Below, piece by piece: positions 1 through 8,623 of a DNA stretch of 64,000 nucleotides; positions within the stretch are counted from its first letter, which is position 1; each line of letters begins with the position of its first letter. The notes below the pieces were generated by a model that was given only the letters and a program-made list of their open reading frames with translations, had not been told where the DNA came from and did no database searches. The stretch is from CAYRFQ01 sp964423615. Its GTDB lineage: Bacteria; Planctomycetota; Planctomycetia; Gemmatales; Gemmataceae. The DNA lies in contig CAYRFQ010000004.1 in NCBI GenBank assembly GCA_964423615.1, positions 124,001-188,000 on the forward strand, read 5' to 3'. Position numbers and translations under genes: made by a program.

Positions 1-603
1 TTTTTTCCCGAACCCAATACCGGGATCGACAACAATCTTGGCTTTCGAAACGCCACTCGACTCAAGTGCCTGAACTCGTTCGGCGAGGAAGTCCCGGACA
101 TCGCGAACCACCTCCTCGTACTGAGGGTCCTGTTGCATCGTGCGGGGACTTCCGAGCATGTGCATCACAACCAGGCCGGCGTTCGTCTTCGCGGCAACTT
201 CAACCATGTCCGGATCACCTCGAAATCCTGCGACGTCGTTGATGATCTCGGCACCAAGGGCAACACAAGTCCGCGCAACATCGGCTTTCGACGTGTCTAC
301 GGAAATGGGAACATCGATTTCTTTGGCTAGTGATTCGACGACCGGCGCGACGCGGTCAATTTCTTCTTGTGAGGAAACAGGCTGCGAACCTGGGCGGGTC
401 GATTCTCCGCCGATGTCGAGAATGTCTGCCCCGTTGCGGGCAAGTTCTCGACCGTGAGCAACGGCTTTCTCGGTCGTGTCGAATTGGCCCCCGTCGGAAA
501 AACTATCGGGGGTAACGTTGACGATCCCCATGATCAGTGGCCGTCTGTCAAAGACGAGGGATCGATTGGCGAGTTGCCAGGTTTTAGGAAGGTTTTCAGT
601 CAA
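1..603 (-). CDS. folP: Dihydropteroate synthase, 3' end cut by window edge
   Basis: Folate biosynthesis enzyme joining p-aminobenzoate to dihydropterin pyrophosphate in the cytoplasm. The reverse strand encodes the family hallmarks in order: MGIVNVTPDSFSDGG (its Met codon is at 531), DILDIGGESTRPGS, and further on INDVAGF, VVMHMLGSPRTMQ and VVDPGIGFGK before the window ends. The C-terminal part of the TIM barrel is therefore missing only because of the window edge. The start is uncertain: the frame is open well upstream and has no ATG that fits family length. I chose a TTG at 603, which gives a short leader ending TWQLANRSLVFDRRPLI, as in homologues; a TTG at 630 is the alternative. The LptE-like gene ends about 100 bp upstream on the same strand, so the two may be co-transcribed. 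Confidence 0.93.
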   Translation of the reverse strand, partial: MTENLPKTWQLANRSLVFDRRPLIMGIVNVTPDSFSDGGQFDTTEKAVAHGRELARNGADILDIGGESTRPGSQPVSSQEEIDRVAPVVESLAKEIDVPISVDTSKADVARTCVALGAEIINDVAGFRGDPDMVEVAAKTNAGLVVMHMLGSPRTMQQDPQYEEVVRDVRDFLAERVQALESSGVSKAKIVVDPGIGFGKK

Positions 604-700
604 GAGTCGAAAGTCAAAAACGAGATCCAAGCGATAGAAGTCGAGGGTAAAGCTGTCTGGCTCTTGTCTCTCTCGACTCCTGTCTCTTGTCTTATTTAGT

Positions 701-1366
701 TTACCAGGTTTTCTCCATCATACTGCGAATCTGAACCGCCATCTTCCTCGCCAACTCCGTTTGTGAACTCGTAAACGACTGACCGAGTTCCGGCACAAAC
801 GTCGAAAGCGACTGAACCAGGACACTGGGAGGTTTCTTTTCGGTCCCAGGGCCACCGGGCGGAAGTTGATCCGTTGGGTTGCCCAGAGGGTCTCGAACGA
901 CTTCGCCCAGAGCTTTGGGCCGCAAATCCCGCCATTCGACTTGAACACCCAAAGTCAGTTGGGCCTCGCGGGTCTCGCCAAGTTGGTTGACGTTCGTAAC
1001 GGCCTTGTTGACCGAAATGATTTTTCCAATCAGTTCGGTATCGGCGGCAGCGTGGGCCGGAACAACCCGGAATGGCGTCTTACTCTCGATCTCACGAACG
1101 AGGGCCTTGTGCAGGTCGAACTCGAGCCCTTGGCGTGTGGTTTCGTTCCCAAAAATGGGGATTCGAACGGTCTGGATCGTCTCGTCATAGACGGGCCGAG
1201 TCGTGTAGTTGAACAGCGTGAAGTGACCATCCGTTTCGCAGGCAGCAAAGATGATCGGGGTAAGGGCAAACACGGCGTACCACACTCGGAACCAACAGGA
1301 ACCTTTCAAGGGTTTCTTGGGTTCCAGCGTCGTCGGGTTTTCGATCAAGGTTGAGCACACCAGCAT
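701..1366 (-). CDS. LptE-like outer-membrane lipoprotein
   Basis: A 221-residue predicted lipoprotein. A hydrophobic stretch (WYAVFALTPIIFAAC) ends in a lipobox-like FAAC, so the mature protein would be lipidated on that Cys. The body resembles planctomycete LptE-type LPS-assembly lipoproteins: a YTTRPVYDETIQTVRIPIF segment, then a conserved REIESKTPFRVV region and a QLTLGVQVEWRDLR strand. LptE partners LptD in placing lipopolysaccharide in the outer membrane. The start was set at the ATG at 1366 because AAAGGG lies just upstream; a GTG at 1384 has no such site. It sits downstream of the BamD-like gene on the same strand, consistent with an envelope-assembly cluster. The family assignment is by resemblance only. 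Confidence 0.7.
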   Translation of the reverse strand: MLVCSTLIENPTTLEPKKPLKGSCWFRVWYAVFALTPIIFAACETDGHFTLFNYTTRPVYDETIQTVRIPIFGNETTRQGLEFDLHKALVREIESKTPFRVVPAHAAADTELIGKIISVNKAVTNVNQLGETREAQLTLGVQVEWRDLRPKALGEVVRDPLGNPTDQLPPGGPGTEKKPPSVLVQSLSTFVPELGQSFTSSQTELARKMAVQIRSMMEKTW

Positions 1367-1530
1367 TGGGTTACCCTTTGCCACAGAATAGACGCAAGAG
1401 AGCGACGAAAGATTCTATGCTTATCGCATCATTATAGTGAACCTTACCGCCGGAGAACATCCCTGATAAGGGACGAAAGGAGACAGGTTTTCGGCCTTCC
1501 TCCCCTTTCCAAACCGTCACCCTGCCACGA

Positions 1531-2889
1531 TCATCGATACGAGTATCCGGGCTCTTGCTCTGGCACGGTCCTGGGCATTGGAGCCTGTTCGACCTCGGCA
1601 TTCCGTCGCGAACGACGCAACCAGTCAGGGATTCGGAACCCTCCAGTGTCGTTCGTTGACGAACGAGACGGATATTCGTTTGACTCCAGGTTTGGCGACG
1701 ACCCTGTCCGGGGGACTGGCTGTCCGGAGCCAAAACGACCAGAACTTTTGTTGGAACTTCTGAAAATGTTGATGCTGTCGTACCAATTGCCCTCACTCCC
1801 CGTCTCACGTTCTTGATCGACCTTATCGCGAATTTGATTCATACGGTTGGTGGCGATGTCAGCGTGTTTGGTGTTGGGATATCGACGGCGTACGATCTCG
1901 TAGTAGAACAAGGCCGAAGCTGGGTGGCCAGTCCGCAGATAAAAGTCTGCGACTTGCAAGTCCGAGTCGGCTTGCTGCATGTTGATCGCGATGAGTTCGT
2001 TCCTGAGGAAATCACCCTGATTCCTTCGTAATTCCGGATACGCCTGGAGGGCCTTGTGAATCAGGTCTCTGGCCTCGGCCAACTTCCGTCCGTCGTAATC
2101 GGGGCCTCCTGTGCTGAGTTTCTTGCACATCATCGCAAGCTGGATCGCTTGGGGAGCCCTTTCGCCGTCCCTGTGGTACTCAACAATCTGGAAGAAGTAA
2201 TGGTCGGCGTCAGCATAATGCCCACGGAGCATGTTGACACTGCCCAGGTAGAACAAGGCTTGTTCGGATAGGGGGCCACCAATGTCGTTGATGTAGACTT
2301 GCTCGAGGAGCTTGAGCGCTCGTCCTTCCATGTCCCACATGGGCTTCCGTTTATCCCAGTGGACGAACGAGACAGGCATCACGAATCGAGACTTTCCTGG
2401 TTGCCCAGCTTCCTGAGTCCGCCGAAGGACGTCCCTGGTATCATTGAGCCAATAGTTAGCGATGTCGAACATCCGCTGGAGCGCATCATGATGGTGTGTC
2501 CGACGCGAATATTCTTTGATCATCTGGGAGTAGATTTCCGCAGCTTTGGGATACTGTTCCTGCATCCGGTAGCACTCGGCTTCGTAGAAGAGACAGGCTT
2601 CAGCAACGTCCGGAGTCGTCGATTTTTTCCGAGCAAGCTGATAAAAAGCCGATTGAGCCTTGGGGTAATCTTCCCGAGCAAACAACTGCATTCCCTGCTG
2701 AAATTCCGCGTTGGATTGAGCACTCGTCCCGTCATGTCCACCAGCCAGAACGACTTTATCGCTCGCGAGCCAGCTTTGCGGAATCAACCCCTTGCCCGTT
2801 TTCAACGAGTCAAAGGGAGTCTGAATCTTACCGAGACATCCACCCAATGGGAGCACAGCCAAGACCCAACAGACGGCCATGAGCCGCAC
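1531..2889 (-). CDS. TPR outer-membrane lipoprotein, BamD-like
   Basis: A predicted lipoprotein with tetratricopeptide-like helices. The lipobox LGGC follows a hydrophobic stretch (MAVCWVLAVLPLGGC). The frame stays open to 3120, but a start there would put the signal about 80 residues inside the protein, so I place the start at the GTG at 2889 (ATG at 2880 as alternative), giving about 452 residues. The body has BamD/YfiO-like TPR units: FQQGMQLFAREDYPKAQSAF, then EAECYRMQEQYPKAAEIYSQMIKEY, and further C-terminal units such as YYEIVRRRYPNTKHADIATN. BamD is the TPR subunit of the beta-barrel assembly machine. The C-terminal ~100 residues are rich in Ser, Arg and Pro and look disordered. BamD-like function is inferred. 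Confidence 0.8.
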   Translation of the reverse strand: MRLMAVCWVLAVLPLGGCLGKIQTPFDSLKTGKGLIPQSWLASDKVVLAGGHDGTSAQSNAEFQQGMQLFAREDYPKAQSAFYQLARKKSTTPDVAEACLFYEAECYRMQEQYPKAAEIYSQMIKEYSRRTHHHDALQRMFDIANYWLNDTRDVLRRTQEAGQPGKSRFVMPVSFVHWDKRKPMWDMEGRALKLLEQVYINDIGGPLSEQALFYLGSVNMLRGHYADADHYFFQIVEYHRDGERAPQAIQLAMMCKKLSTGGPDYDGRKLAEARDLIHKALQAYPELRRNQGDFLRNELIAINMQQADSDLQVADFYLRTGHPASALFYYEIVRRRYPNTKHADIATNRMNQIRDKVDQERETGSEGNWYDSINIFRSSNKSSGRFGSGQPVPRTGSSPNLESNEYPSRSSTNDTGGFRIPDWLRRSRRNAEVEQAPMPRTVPEQEPGYSYR

Positions 2890-3120
2890 GAGGCGAACCG
2901 GAAGCGTTCTCTTGTCGGTTTGGTGCCGCACAAGTAGTCCTCTGACCAGGTCTGTTGGAAGACTTTCGGGTGCTTTCTGGTCGGCTTCCCTCCGAATAAC
3001 CCATGTTAATCTGGGCAGGTCCGGCGGAAAACCTCCACAGAGCGGTCCACGGCTTTCCTCGGGCGACCAGCTCGGGATTGTTGCGTCTGAATTGTTGTGA
3101 GGCTTTCTCACGACCTTCAC

Positions 3121-3637
3121 TCCCCACCTTAGGTAGACCCGGTTGCGCTCCGAACGACCGCCGTGACCCTGACTCTAGCCCAGGTCATTCCTGCCAACTC
3201 CCCCGAATCGGCGCGGCCTTCGATCTCCGGTTCGGAAAGCTGCGAGAGGGACTTATACCTTCAAGGGAATTCCAGTCAAGAGTATTTTGGGATGGACTTT
3301 GGGTGCTCGTCGGGATTTTGGAAACAAGTAGCAGGCACGACGTAGCGTACGTACACCTCGAGTTTGTGGGGTATACCTTGGATTGCAAATTGGATCGACA
3401 GGTATTGGGCATCCAGACCCAGAATGCGACGTGCTTTGGAAGGGATTCTGGCATTCAAGTTGATCGACAACAAAGTCGGCGTAAGACCAACGGAAAACGG
3501 GCGATGTGGATTCAACTTTCTGAGGAAAGTGCCGTCTAGGGAACAATCCAGAAGTCATTTCGACGAACCGGATTTACCAGACGTTTTGTTCAAGCATTCC
3601 GTGCGATGATTAACAACGCCTCCTTCGCCGTTCGGCC
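3121..3637. other. Intergenic region, 517 bp, possible tiny ORF
   Basis: No recognised gene. One minus-strand frame (about 3276-3515, TTG start, 79 codons) has a protein-like look in its middle (ARRILGLDAQYLSIQFAIQG), with alternating hydrophobic residues. I cannot tie it to a family, and its ribosome-binding site is weak. A fragment of the GTAGCAGGCAC motif found in the dispersed elements elsewhere in the window occurs near 3329. Confidence 0.3.
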
Positions 3638-4060
3638 TCAGAGAAGCTGATCGAGTTGGTCATCGCTGAGGTGCTCAAAGAATTCACACCCAACCTTCCA
3701 GTCACCGTGAGGTTGTTCGGTGATATGAGCAACCGTAGCCTGAAATTCATGTTTCTCGAGGGTAGTTGGACTGCAAATCTGAACAGTAATTACTTGACCA
3801 ACACGGATGTCTTTGGAGGTTAAAAGCCCCACCCCTGTCTTCGACAAATCAAGAACAAACCCCCGAATGAAGTCCTCTCGCGTGGTCGAGATGACCTTCC
3901 CGAGAGTGGCCGGAGCGCAGTGGTAGCGTACTGTCGCTCGACGATCCCTAGATTCTTGAGAAACGGATTCTTGAGAAACGGATTCTTGAGAAACGGATTC
4001 TTGAGAAACGGATTCTTGGGAAACGGATTCTTGGGAAGGTACGGTCGTTGTCTGCTGCAT
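3638..4060 (-). CDS. PilZ-domain protein with SQESV pentapeptide repeats
   Basis: A 140-residue protein. Residues about 9-37 are six near-identical SQESV pentapeptides. A single PilZ domain follows, with the c-di-GMP-binding signature RATVR (RxxxR) and DLSKTGVGL (DxSxxG). PilZ domains bind cyclic di-GMP and usually control motility, polysaccharide export or other effectors. There is no signal peptide or transmembrane segment, so it is probably a cytoplasmic c-di-GMP sensor or adaptor. The repeat-bearing N-terminus looks disordered and may vary by replication slippage. It lies 246 bp downstream of another PilZ gene on the same strand; the two may have arisen by duplication. No output partner is visible nearby. 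Confidence 0.85.
   Translation of the reverse strand: MQQTTTVPSQESVSQESVSQESVSQESVSQESVSQESRDRRATVRYHCAPATLGKVISTTREDFIRGFVLDLSKTGVGLLTSKDIRVGQVITVQICSPTTLEKHEFQATVAHITEQPHGDWKVGCEFFEHLSDDQLDQLL
3951..4040 (-). repeat. 15-bp tandem repeat x6 (coding SQESV)
   Basis: Six consecutive 15-bp units of the type GATTCTTGAGAAACG on the plus strand. The first four are identical and the last two carry GGG in place of GAG. They encode the SQESV repeats of the PilZ protein in frame. Copy number could change by slippage without a frameshift, since the unit is a multiple of three. Confidence 0.95.
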
Positions 4061-4306
4061 ATCCTCCTCCAGTCTGCATCAATCTTGCAAGTTGCAAGAT
4101 ATTCAACACTAGAACTTGTTGGGAGGCCTGTCAAATGAATACGCAGACGAAGAGACCTTGCGAGGAAATTGAGCGTTACATTCCTCACAATCAGATCCTT
4201 CACAACTACCGTAGTGTGGGGAAAGCTGACAACACAAGCAATCTCGTGATGTCTGTTGGTCTGGAAGACCACATCGGCGGGACGGCCTGCAGTGTGACGA
4301 AAGTCC

Positions 4307-5044
4307 TCAGTTCACCGAGTTCGAGAACGAAGCCATCGCTGCCTCGTCCATTATTTCGGCAATAAAAGTACATCCAACGATCCAGCCGTTCTCGTCTCCT
4401 TGCGTCAATCGCACGACACAAGCGAGAATCGTCTGTTCGTTTCCATCAGACGCCAAGAGGTCGACCGACAATAATGCGCCAACATCAATGAGGTTCGGAA
4501 CGCACAGAGCGATGCCGGTCGAGGAAATGTTCATGACTTCGGCTTGTTGCGGAACGCTCTCTGCGTCGTTGACGAGTGTGTAGGTCGCTGTGACCGTTAA
4601 AGGATAACGAGGAGCCTTGCGTTGTTCGACTTTGGCAGTTTGATGGTCCGGCAAGAAAGGCGAGATATCGTCTTCTGTCAAATTCCTTGCGAAAGTACAC
4701 CCAACAACCCACGTCTCTTCATCCATTTTCGAGACATGAACCACACACGACAGAACAGCGTTGGATTCTGTCCCATTTGGTGAGGGAAGATGCAACGTCA
4801 AAAGTTCACCGGGTTCTATTGGTTGCGCTATCGATAGTTTAACACCGCCGAGCGAAATATCTCGAATGCAGCCGGATTTAGCTTCTCTCGCGCCAGGACC
4901 TGCCAATTCGTAAGTGATTGGTTCGTTAACCGGAAAACGAATGGAGCTACGCCGTTCTTCGCGTACGATCTTGGGAGGGGCCGAATCGCTTGCGACACCA
5001 GTACCGAAAAGCCTTCGCCAAAATGTAACTGCCTGGGTAAGCAT
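4307..5044 (-). CDS. Tandem PilZ-domain protein
   Basis: A 245-residue protein with two PilZ domains in a row. Domain 1 carries RSSIR (RxxxR) and DISLGGVKL; domain 2 carries RKAPR (RxxxR) and NISSTGIAL. Both therefore keep the c-di-GMP-contacting residues. Each domain ends in a similar strand (VVGCTFARN, IVGCTFIAE), which matches the VGCEFFE strand of the neighbouring single-PilZ protein and points to internal duplication. No transmembrane segment is seen, so a cytoplasmic c-di-GMP receptor is likely. The ATG at 5044 begins MLTQAVTFWRRLFG. Its place directly upstream of the second PilZ gene suggests a small local c-di-GMP response locus, but no cyclase or phosphodiesterase is in the window. 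Confidence 0.88.
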   Translation of the reverse strand: MLTQAVTFWRRLFGTGVASDSAPPKIVREERRSSIRFPVNEPITYELAGPGAREAKSGCIRDISLGGVKLSIAQPIEPGELLTLHLPSPNGTESNAVLSCVVHVSKMDEETWVVGCTFARNLTEDDISPFLPDHQTAKVEQRKAPRYPLTVTATYTLVNDAESVPQQAEVMNISSTGIALCVPNLIDVGALLSVDLLASDGNEQTILACVVRLTQGDENGWIVGCTFIAEIMDEAAMASFSNSVN

Positions 5045-5543
5045 AATCGCTCCTCGCCTCTATGTCCGTCAAAGTGACGATCTTTAAAAAGTTAGGTCAC
5101 AAATACATGGGTGTCAAAACTGGACCTGACTACGGGAGCCTCCATCGATGTTGAGGCAGCCAGACGTCTTCAATAAACGCCCTTGGGACAGGACCGCAAG
5201 ACCACAAAAACGGCCTCCACGAGTACCATTTCAACGTCCAGCCAAATATCGATCACCAACCATCGGTTGTCGGTGTCCTCTCTGGGCAACTGCGAAATAT
5301 GGCGTGCGTCTTGGTTCTTCCACCCGCTTGGGCAGTCAGATAAACAAGAGTCGTGTTCGTTTTGGAAGCTCCGAAGGAGCCACAGATCCTGGCCGTGGAC
5401 TCCCGTCCACCGAACCCAAAGAGCCAAGAAAGACCCGACGGTCTTCCGCCCACACAATAATTTCGCACCAGAACTTAACCACCAAGTTGTACTCGAGGGC
5501 CAAAGGCCTGAGAAACTTTTCAAAAAACTCGAGGACCCAACCA
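5045..5543. other. Intergenic region with dispersed repeat
   Basis: About 500 bp between the divergent PilZ and nucleotidyltransferase genes. The plus-strand frame of the downstream gene is open through it, but the translation is Arg/Pro/Ser-rich and unlike protein. Part of it is a repeat shared with 8690-8790. No further gene is supported. Confidence 0.6.
5363..5455 (+). repeat. Dispersed repeat GCCGTGGA...TCCAC, copy 1
   Basis: Shares with 8690-8790 the pattern GCCGTGGA, six variable bases, TCCAC, then GAAC.CAAAGA.CCAA and CGAC. The shadow translations are alike (GRGLPSTEPKEP here, SRGCSSTELKEP there). Both copies lie between genes. This type of GCCGTGG-containing intergenic repeat is common in planctomycete genomes as far as I recall. 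Confidence 0.6.
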
Positions 5544-6488
5544 ATGACCAGTACCGTTCAACGCCTGACCGAAAAAGGCTTCCTTCGTCCTCCGCGTTGG
5601 TTGCCGCCCAACGTCCACTACGAGACCATCATGGGCAGCGAGGCTTACGGCGTCTCAAGTAATACTTCCGACAAGGACATCTACGGATTTTGCATTCCTC
5701 CGAAGGAAATGGTGTTTCCGCACTTGGCTGGAGAGATTTTGGGGTTTGGAACGCCGGTAACACGGTTCGAACAATTCCAACAACACCACATCCAGGACCA
5801 GAGCCTTGGTTCCGATTCCACCTCCGCGCCTGCTCAAGAACAAACAACCGCGCCAGGGAAAGCGAAACAATACGACATCACAATATTCAACATCGTGAAA
5901 TATTTCCGCCTCGCGATGGACAACAACCCGAACTTGATCGATTCCTTGTTCACCTCACAAACGTGCGTCTTACACATCACTCGAGTGGGTCAACTCGTCC
6001 GCGAACAGCGTCGATCGTTCTTACACAAAGGTTCCTGGGCGAAGTTCAAAGGGTATGCGTTCAGCCAACTCCACAAGATGAACACCAAGGAAACTCAAGG
6101 CAAACGTCAGGAAATCCGCGAGCAGTTCGGGTTCGACGTAAAGTACGCCTATCACCTCGTCCGGTTGCTCTACGAAGCCGAGCAAATCTTGCTCGAAGGC
6201 GACATCGATTTACAACGGCATCGAGAACACCTCAAAGCCATCCGACGCGGAGAGGTTTCCGAGAGAGACATCCGCAGCTGGGCTGCCGACAAAGAAAAAC
6301 ACTTGGAAAACGCTTACCACGAAAGCAAGCTGCCTCAAGCTCCCGACGAGCCACGAATCAAGCAATTGCTGCTTCATTGTCTCGAGGAACACTACGGCAA
6401 TTTGGAAGGGTGCGTTGTCGAACCCGATGCGGCAATCACGGCGCTACGCGAAATCCAAGCTGTTTTGGATCGCTATCGCAGCTTATAG
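5544..6488 (+). CDS. Nucleotidyltransferase, pol-beta superfamily (COG3541-like)
   Basis: A 314-residue protein of the YcgL/COG3541-type predicted nucleotidyltransferases. The core signature is GSEAYGVSS followed by SDKDIYGFC (Gly31-Ser32 and Asp43/Asp45), the GS...DxD motif that binds nucleotide and metal. A long helical C-terminal domain follows (KQYDITIFNIVKYFRLAM, FKGYAFSQLHKM). The start was set at the ATG at 5544, preceded by GAGGA; the frame extends further upstream, but that part is repeat-derived. The substrate is unknown. Similar proteins are often near toxin-antitoxin or RNA-modifying genes, but no such partner lies here. Residues about 80-110 hold a low-complexity Gln-rich insertion (FQQHHIQDQ). 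Confidence 0.82.
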   Translation: MTSTVQRLTEKGFLRPPRWLPPNVHYETIMGSEAYGVSSNTSDKDIYGFCIPPKEMVFPHLAGEILGFGTPVTRFEQFQQHHIQDQSLGSDSTSAPAQEQTTAPGKAKQYDITIFNIVKYFRLAMDNNPNLIDSLFTSQTCVLHITRVGQLVREQRRSFLHKGSWAKFKGYAFSQLHKMNTKETQGKRQEIREQFGFDVKYAYHLVRLLYEAEQILLEGDIDLQRHREHLKAIRRGEVSERDIRSWAADKEKHLENAYHESKLPQAPDEPRIKQLLLHCLEEHYGNLEGCVVEPDAAITALREIQAVLDRYRSL

Positions 6489-6494
6489 AGCTAT

Positions 6495-6565
6495 TCACGC
6501 TTGGAATGGATTGGGGCTTTCGTACTCAAAGTCCTTCTCCCCGCTTGCGGGGAGAAGGACTCAGG
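6495..6565. repeat. Dispersed hairpin repeat, copy 1
   Basis: A perfect 15-bp inverted repeat with a 2-nt loop: AGTCCTTCTCCCCGC at 6530-6544 pairs with 6547-6561. About 35 bp of upstream sequence (TTCACGCTTG...TTTCGT...CAAA) is shared with the similar hairpin at 14834-14900, so this is a repeat family and not only a terminator. It lies just after the nucleotidyltransferase stop codon and could also act as its terminator. Confidence 0.8.
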
Positions 6566-6589
6566 TTGAGCGACGTGTTCGTAATCAAA

Positions 6590-7240
6590 ACTCACGTTTT
6601 TTGCCCACGCGAGTTGGCCACAGGAGTCTTGCCACCACCGCTGACCGTCTCGGACCATGGCGTTGAGATGCGTCAACAGTTTGCGAGCCACGGCCGTGAT
6701 GGCCACCTTGGCACACTTGCCCGTTGAACGTAAGAGGTGGTAGGACTGCGACAACCGATGGTCGCTGCGGATCGTCGACAACGCCGCCATGTATATAAGA
6801 TACTGCGAATCTGACCTCGACGTCCTCCGATGTATCACGATCCTTGTTGGCGGCCCGAGTCACGAGCCCTCCGAACCGGACATACCAACGAAGCAATCTG
6901 GCGAGCGTTGAGTTGATCCAACTCAGGGAAGTGGGCCAATAACGAGGGCCGTTTGGGGACCGACCGATGGATCGCTTCGGAGCAACCCTTCGCGTTCTCG
7001 CCACAAAGGAGAATCTTCGATGGCCATTTGGAGTTGCTCGTCGAGTCCGTCCAACCGGGTTTCCAACCACTCGATGGGCTCTAAGATGTCCTGTTCGACG
7101 GCCGAAAAGGCCTGCGTGCCGAGACATTGGTTTTCGGCTACGAGCATATGTAAAATTTGACGTCGGCGATCCAAAGGGGCCGAGAAAGACCGGGTGGGCT
7201 CGTCGGGCAAAGGCCTGGGCTCTGGCCGCAGTTTCCAAAA
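6590..7240 (-). pseudogene. IS110-family transposase remnant
   Basis: Broken 3' portion of an IS110/IS116/IS902 transposase. It reads KLRPEPRPLPDEPTR, LDRRRQILHMLVAENQ, LDEQLQMAIEDSPLWRERE and SVGPQTALVIGPLP in one frame to a TGA at 6923. It then shifts frame to ELDQLNARQIASLV and DSGRQQGS, meets another TGA, continues YIGGRRGQIRSILY, and shifts again to YMAALSTIRSDHRL...KVAITAVARKLLTHLNAMV. That makes at least two frameshifts and one extra stop. The N-terminal DEDD catalytic half is missing, so it is inactive. It abuts the stop codon of the HEAT-repeat gene at 7251. No ends or target duplications remain visible. Confidence 0.9.
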
Positions 7241-7250
7241 GGAGTAGAGT

Positions 7251-8192
7251 TTAGTTCTCGTATCCCGTGACTCTTCGGATCATGTCTTGGAAAGGGTTGA
7301 TAGACGGGTTGCCAGCAATCGCTCGGTCTTGCGTGGGAACTGCCTCTCCTGGGACTGGTGCAAAGTTTTGCCCACCATTCCCTACGACTCGCTCCCACTC
7401 GGTAGCATTCTTGGGCGTTCGCACGCCTGTCACTACTTGCAGCGAGGCGTGGCATCGATTCTTAACGGCCACGTCTTTTTGCGTCTTCATGACGTGAACA
7501 AGGGTCTGGACGACCTCGGGCCGGTTCCCAAATTTGGACAACGCCCGGACCGCCGCCAATCGTTCGATGTTGGTTTGCTGTTGGTCGAAGAGACTCTTCT
7601 GGGCGGCGTGGGATCGGGCCACCCGGACGAGACGGTCGATGGCGGCCGGATTACCCGTTCGCCCCAACCCTTCCAGGGCTTGTTGGCGTATAATGGCAGC
7701 GATTCGAGGTTCAAAAGTGTACGCCGTATCGTAAGCCGTTTCGAGGGCCCGAACCGCTCGTGGATCCTTAAACTTTCCGAGTGAGTCGATCGCGGCCAAT
7801 CGACAAGTAGCCGCAGGATCTTTCGTCGCCCCATTCAACAACACCAAGAAGGCTTCGTCTTGCTCGGCTTGAGTCCCCCCGTTCTCGATCGGTTCTTGAA
7901 TCAGTCCGAGATACTTGGCCCGACGATCTCCTCGTTTGGTCGTTTGTACGACCTCGACCGGATCCGGCTTCTGGACCGTATCGGACCAATACTCTTGGGT
8001 ATCAAGCCACAACGAATGGCAGCCCGAGACTGCCAACAATAGCAAACACGCAGCGCCGGACATAGCCGCGCTCGTCCGTCTGAGAACTTTTCGTTCCGCC
8101 ACGCCCATTCGCCCACAGGTCGAAACGGAGGGACGGTCAATCCGCCTTCGATGCGAGGTTGCCATTCTGTTCTGGGTTGCAGCTTTGGCCAC
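7251..8192 (-). CDS. HEAT-repeat lipoprotein
   Basis: A 313-residue protein with a lipoprotein signal (MSGAACLLLLAVSGC) after a long basic N-terminus, followed by HEAT-like helical repeats: LAAIDSLGKFKDPRAVRALETAY, IIRQQALEGLGRTGNPAAIDRLVRVA and LAAVRALSKFGNRPEVVQTLVHV. Such repeats form a protein-binding scaffold; the predicted location is the periplasmic face of a membrane. The GTG at 8192 has a strong Shine-Dalgarno (GGGAGG, 6 nt away), but ATG 8108 would give a more usual signal peptide, so the start is open. The C-terminus (NPFQDMIRRVTGYEN) looks intact even though an IS110 remnant begins just beyond the stop. Confidence 0.8.
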   Translation of the reverse strand: MAKAATQNRMATSHRRRIDRPSVSTCGRMGVAERKVLRRTSAAMSGAACLLLLAVSGCHSLWLDTQEYWSDTVQKPDPVEVVQTTKRGDRRAKYLGLIQEPIENGGTQAEQDEAFLVLLNGATKDPAATCRLAAIDSLGKFKDPRAVRALETAYDTAYTFEPRIAAIIRQQALEGLGRTGNPAAIDRLVRVARSHAAQKSLFDQQQTNIERLAAVRALSKFGNRPEVVQTLVHVMKTQKDVAVKNRCHASLQVVTGVRTPKNATEWERVVGNGGQNFAPVPGEAVPTQDRAIAGNPSINPFQDMIRRVTGYEN

Positions 8193-8357
8193 CGCCAGCC
8201 TCCCTTCGCTCGAACCACTTCGTCGTGTTGACTCGCCGAAAACCTGCTTCGAGAGTCATCCTCCGACATCTCTAACTTCCGATGTTGATTAAGAGCGTGG
8301 GGTGTATAGCGTCTTCTCGAAATGGTAACAAGACCAAAAACCAGATGAACTCTCTTT

Positions 8358-8490
8358 GGAGTGCTGCTCGCGATTTTGGAATTGTGTGTCCGCCCTAGCT
8401 ACACTCAGGTCGTGGGTATTCAACTGCACTCCAGAAAAAGCAAACGCGGCTGATCTCTGCTTAACAACACTCCAGAAAAAGGATGCGCGG
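8358..8490 (-). repeat. Dispersed repeat TGGAGTGCAGTTGA, copy 1
   Basis: On the minus strand, CTTTTTCTGGAGTGCAGTTG, then TACCCACGAC, then a CAAAATC block match 28491-28575 closely. A second partial unit (CACTCCAGAAAAAG near 8469) lies about 40 bp away on the plus strand. Shadow translations of the two loci agree (GVQLNTHDL and RVQLSTHDL). No intact gene is present. Confidence 0.65.
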
Positions 8491-8623
8491 GGCACACGGA
8501 CTCATGATCTCCCAACGACTCCAAACTCCACAATCTCCAGATCCACCCATCGGAGCTTTTCCGTTGTGGAACGCATCTCCCTCGGAGACAATACGTACGC
8601 AAAGGGTGGAGTCTTCCTTGTCT

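Noticed and set aside
3951..4040. Regularly spaced 15-bp repeats, considered as a CRISPR-like array.
   Set aside because: There are no spacers; the units are contiguous, in frame and encode SQESV.
5148..5543. N-terminal extension of the nucleotidyltransferase frame by 132 codons.
   Set aside because: Composition is Arg/Ser/Pro-rich and part of it is dispersed repeat; the conserved domain starts after ATG 5544.
8466..8545. A stretch whose translation contains ARGTRTHDL, a pattern often produced by antisense tRNA sequence.
   Set aside because: The reverse complement cannot be folded into a tRNA: the T-loop TTC motif is missing and no acceptor stem forms. It is part of the dispersed repeat instead.
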